From Ignavibacteriae bacterium HGW-Ignavibacteriae-1 (lineage in GTDB: Bacteria; Bacteroidota; Ignavibacteria; Kapaibacteriales; UBA2268): a stretch of DNA of 64,000 nt. Each line of letters opens with the position of its first letter. The stretch's first letter is position 1. Positions 61,036-64,000 of the stretch are shown here, piece by piece. The stretch spans positions 248,001 through 312,000 of the forward strand of contig PGYU01000001.1 of the NCBI GenBank assembly GCA_002839825.1, read 5' to 3'. The notes beneath the pieces were generated by a model. That model had not been told where the DNA came from, searched no databases, and was given only the letters and a program-made list of their open reading frames with translations. A program made the translations under genes and the position numbers.

Positions 61036-63510
61036 ATGAAAAAAACGAAACTCAACATCGGCACCGCTACTAAATTAGATTATAATCAGCTGAGATGGCA
61101 ATGCCCCACAAGCATTTTCAAATTCAAGACTACAGCCGAAATCAACCCTTTGCACGAAATCATCGGTCAACCAAGAGCCGTCGAATCTATTAAACTCGGC
61201 GCTTCTATGCGAGCAAAAGGCTACAATATCTTTGTTACGGGGCTTTCCGGTACCGGCAGAACGACCACCGTTAAGCAAATTCTCGAATCCATTTCCGGCA
61301 TTTGCCCTGATTTGTTCGATTATTGCTACGTCAATAATTTTGTTGACTCGGACAAACCAATTTTGCTCAAATTAGCTCCCGGACAAGGCAAAGCGTTCCA
61401 AACCGCCATGAATGAAAGCATCAATTATCTGAGAAGGAAGATTCCGGGCTTGTTCGAGGAGGAATCTTATCATCAGACCAGAAAAAAAATCACGAATGAA
61501 TACCAAACCCAAGAACGTTTGGTAATCGAAAATTTTGATGCGAAAATTAGCAAACATGGTTTCGTTCGCGGTCAACTCGAAAAAGATGACGGTACTGTCC
61601 AAGCCGAGGTTTTCCCGGTTGTTGATGGCGAAGCTGTTCCCATCAGCGATTTGGACAGACTTGTGGCTGAAAAGAAGTTGAAAGCAAACGAAGCGGCACT
61701 TTTCAAAAAGTATTGGCAAGCCTTTCATGAAGAAATCTACGACCTTGCCCGCAAGGGAATGAAAATCATGCAAGAATATAGGGCTGCTCTAATCGAAAGC
61801 GATAAAAATTTCGCAAAGGAACTCGTCAGTACGGTTTTTGCGGATACACTCGAACGATTCGAAAACGAAAAACTTCACGCGTACATCGGGCATGTCAAAG
61901 AGCATATTCTTGAAAATTTACACTTTTTTATCCCAAATCCCAATCAAAATTTCGCAAAAAACGATGTAATCATCAAGTTGGAAGAATCGGAAATATTTTC
62001 CATTTTTTATGTAAACGTTATTTTGGATAATTCCAAAACTGAACGCGCACCTGTCGTAATCGAAACGAACCCAACATATACAAATCTTTTTGGCACTATC
62101 GAAAAAGTCTATGACGCTCGCGGATTTTGGCGTTCCGATTTTACTAAGATAAAAGCCGGCTCATTGTTGTGTGCAGACCAAGGTTTCCTCGTTGTCAATG
62201 CAACTGATTTGTTCCAAGAGCCAAACGTATGGAACAAATTGCAACAAGTCTTGCTGTACGATAAAATTGAAATTCAACCTTATGATTCAATTTTCCAGTT
62301 GACTCAATCGCATCTGAAACCTGAGTCAATTGATGTGAACATCAAAGTTATCATCATTGGCGGGCAAACGCTATACAGATTTTTGCATTCCTACGAAAAA
62401 GGTTTCAAGAAGATTTTTAAAATTAACGCCCAATTTGATTATGAAACGGACAAAAATGAGGAATCTTTCCATCATTACGCAAGATTTGCCGCGAAAATAT
62501 GCATGGAGGAAAATATTCCACATTGCGACGTGAGTGCAGTGGCAGCAATTGTGGAATGGGGCGTCGAATTTGCCGGTTCACAAGAAGTAATAACACTAAA
62601 ATTTTCGGACGTTGCCGATTTAATTCGCGAATCAGCATATTTTGTCAAGGAATCGAAAAAGAAAATCATAAGCAGAGAGGACGTGGAAAAAGCCATTGAA
62701 TCACGCAAAAGACGCAATGATATGACTGATGAGAAAATCCGAAAGCATATCGTAAAAGATACGATTATGATTGATACTTCCGGTACGCGTGTTGGCATAA
62801 TCAATGGTCTGACCGTTTATAACAGTGGTATATATTCATTCGGCAAGCCCGCTCGAATCAGCGCTAACGTTAGCGTTGGCACTGCCGGCATTATCAATAT
62901 CGAACGCGAATCCGATATGAGCGGAAGATTGCACAACAAAGGCATTTTGATCATTTCGGGATTTTTGCGTGAGAAATTTGCTACCAAACGGACATTATCA
63001 TTGAGTGCCTCGATTGCATTCGAGCAAAATTATTCCGGAATTGATGGTGACAGCGCCTCGGCAGCAGAAATCTATGCAGTCTTGTCAGCTACTTCCAATA
63101 TGCCGATTAATCAAAGCATAGCTATAACAGGCTCTGTAAACCAAAAAGGTGAAATTCAGCCAATTGGCGGAGTTAACGAAAAAGTAATTGGATTTTACGA
63201 AGTTTGTCGTGAGCGCGGTTTTACTAAGGAACACGCTTGCATTATACCATCACGGAATGTTAAAGACCTGATGTTGAGCAAAGAAGTAATCGAAGATGTC
63301 CGCAAAGGTAATTTCCATATTTATTCAATCGATACAATTGACGATGCTATTCAATTGCTATTCGGATTGGAAGCAGGTGTAGCCGATAAAGACGGCAACT
63401 ATCCAAAGCAATCTCTGTACGGATTAGTTGATGCAAGAATCGAAGAATTTGCTCAAATACTAAAACCCGTTAAAAAAGAAACTGAAAAACCAAAAGGAAC
63501 CCGTAAATGA
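61036..63510 (+). CDS. Lon-like ATP-dependent protease (LonB/AAA_32 type)
   Basis: An 824-residue protease of the bacterial Lon-related (S16) family that lacks the Lon N-terminal substrate domain. The Walker A motif is GLSGTGRTT (69-77); a long helical insertion (about 130-300) follows, then the rest of the AAA module with SLLCADQGFLVVNATDLF and an AAA-LID. The C-terminal protease domain has catalytic Ser673 in DGDSASAAE and Lys716 in NEKVIGFYEVC, 43 residues apart as in Lon. No TM segment is seen, so it should be cytoplasmic. It overlaps rpe by 4 bases. Confidence 0.9.
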   Translation: MKKTKLNIGTATKLDYNQLRWQCPTSIFKFKTTAEINPLHEIIGQPRAVESIKLGASMRAKGYNIFVTGLSGTGRTTTVKQILESISGICPDLFDYCYVNNFVDSDKPILLKLAPGQGKAFQTAMNESINYLRRKIPGLFEEESYHQTRKKITNEYQTQERLVIENFDAKISKHGFVRGQLEKDDGTVQAEVFPVVDGEAVPISDLDRLVAEKKLKANEAALFKKYWQAFHEEIYDLARKGMKIMQEYRAALIESDKNFAKELVSTVFADTLERFENEKLHAYIGHVKEHILENLHFFIPNPNQNFAKNDVIIKLEESEIFSIFYVNVILDNSKTERAPVVIETNPTYTNLFGTIEKVYDARGFWRSDFTKIKAGSLLCADQGFLVVNATDLFQEPNVWNKLQQVLLYDKIEIQPYDSIFQLTQSHLKPESIDVNIKVIIIGGQTLYRFLHSYEKGFKKIFKINAQFDYETDKNEESFHHYARFAAKICMEENIPHCDVSAVAAIVEWGVEFAGSQEVITLKFSDVADLIRESAYFVKESKKKIISREDVEKAIESRKRRNDMTDEKIRKHIVKDTIMIDTSGTRVGIINGLTVYNSGIYSFGKPARISANVSVGTAGIINIERESDMSGRLHNKGILIISGFLREKFATKRTLSLSASIAFEQNYSGIDGDSASAAEIYAVLSATSNMPINQSIAITGSVNQKGEIQPIGGVNEKVIGFYEVCRERGFTKEHACIIPSRNVKDLMLSKEVIEDVRKGNFHIYSIDTIDDAIQLLFGLEAGVADKDGNYPKQSLYGLVDARIEEFAQILKPVKKETEKPKGTRK

Positions 63511-64000
63511 AAGAAATAAAATTAGCACCTTCATTATTATCAGCCGATTTTGCAAACCTTGAAAGAGACATCCGAAAATGCGAACAGGGTGGGGCAGAGA
63601 TACTTCATATAGATGTTATGGATGGGCATTTTGTACCGAATATTACGATTGGAGTGCCCGTTGTAGCAGCTATTCGCAAAGTCTCAGATTTGTTGCTTGA
63701 TGCGCATCTGATGATTTGTGAACCCGACCGATATATTAACGATTTCGCCGAAGCAGGCGCTGATATGATTTCGGTGCATTACGAAGTTTGTAATCATTTA
63801 CACAGAACATTATCGAGCATTAAAGGTCTTGGCAAACAAGCGGGAATCGTGCTCAATCCTCTTACTCCAATCGAATTGATATACGATGCAGTCGAGTATT
63901 GCGATTTCGTATTGCTCATGTCAGTCAATCCGGGTTTTGGAGGACAAAGTTTTATCAATTCATTCCACAACAAATGCTACAAATTAAAAAGCTTTTTAGT
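63507..64000 (+). CDS. rpe: Ribulose-phosphate 3-epimerase, 5' portion
   Basis: Interconverts ribulose-5-P and xylulose-5-P (pentose phosphate pathway). The gene runs off the right edge; about 164 codons are visible. The TIM-barrel family motifs are LAPSLLSADFANLERDI, LHIDVMDGHFVPNITIG, DAHLMICEPDRYI, ISVHYE, AGIVLNPLTP and VLLMSVNPGFGGQSFI, with both metal-site His/Asp positions present. The ATG overlaps the Lon-like stop (ATGA), implying coupled translation. Confidence 0.95.
   Translation, partial: MKEIKLAPSLLSADFANLERDIRKCEQGGAEILHIDVMDGHFVPNITIGVPVVAAIRKVSDLLLDAHLMICEPDRYINDFAEAGADMISVHYEVCNHLHRTLSSIKGLGKQAGIVLNPLTPIELIYDAVEYCDFVLLMSVNPGFGGQSFINSFHNKCYKLKSFL

Noticed and set aside
1-64000. 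tRNA, rRNA, CRISPR, IS element, integrase, toxin-antitoxin or defence cluster
   Set aside because: Reading the intergenic regions and gene list showed none. Most gaps are short or explained by terminators and promoters.

Overview
This window is an AT-rich, gene-dense bacterial chromosome segment made up almost entirely of housekeeping genes. It best fits the Bacteroidota/Chlorobiota (FCB) superphylum, probably a non-phototrophic, respiring lineage of the Ignavibacteria/Kapabacteria type. The evidence is: three large exported proteins with type IX secretion (T9SS)-like C-terminal sorting domains; Bacteroidota-style -7 promoter elements (TAnnTTTG); a split glycine dehydrogenase (gcvPA); a DUF5683 protein; a rhomboid protease with the C-terminal helical extension common in this phylum; and subunits of respiratory complex I. 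The lineage call is an inference. I see no rRNA, tRNA, CRISPR array, insertion sequence, integrase or phage gene.

Layout. 1-3.1 kb: 3' part of gyrB and an exported alpha/beta hydrolase. 3.1-6.4 kb: a PhoB/PhoR-like two-component system preceded by Pho-box-like repeats, then a sigma-70-family factor. 6.4-12.5 kb: guanine deaminase, a LytR_C protein, rsfS-argS-CDGSH protein, a thioredoxin-like protein and a membrane metallophosphoesterase. 12.5-18.2 kb (minus strand): M20 amidohydrolase, dapF, inositol-phosphatase-like protein, 1-pyrroline-5-carboxylate dehydrogenase and glutaryl-CoA-type acyl-CoA dehydrogenase. 18.3-27.7 kb: the translation/RNA operon nusA-infB-rbfA-truB-ribF-rpsO-pnp, without rimP in front. 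27.7-37.1 kb: an AlkD-like protein, a PDZ/membrane/GAF/SpoIIE phosphatase, then a long minus-strand run (DUF5683, ridA, ROK kinase, FtsB/DivIC-like, gcvPA, PGI/PMI, manC).

37.2-44.5 kb: gapA-pgk, a small unknown gene, rhomboid protease, short-form ispG, dtd, argD and a small lipoprotein. 44.7-51.6 kb: two tandem ~1075-residue secreted BNR/sortilin-like paralogues. 51.6-58.3 kb: ruvA, a HisA-fold protein whose phosphate-binding loops have eroded, nuoG-nuoH-nuoI without the rest of complex I, and a lipoprotein metallopeptidase. 58.7-64 kb: a VIT-domain secreted protein, a Lon-like protease and the start of rpe.

No clearly new multi-gene system is visible. The best leads are the degenerate HisA-like protein behind ruvA, the Pho-box-like repeats before the two-component system, the PDZ/7TM-like/GAF/SpoIIE phosphatase, the nusA leader hairpin, and the secreted protein families with a shared upstream 12-mer.
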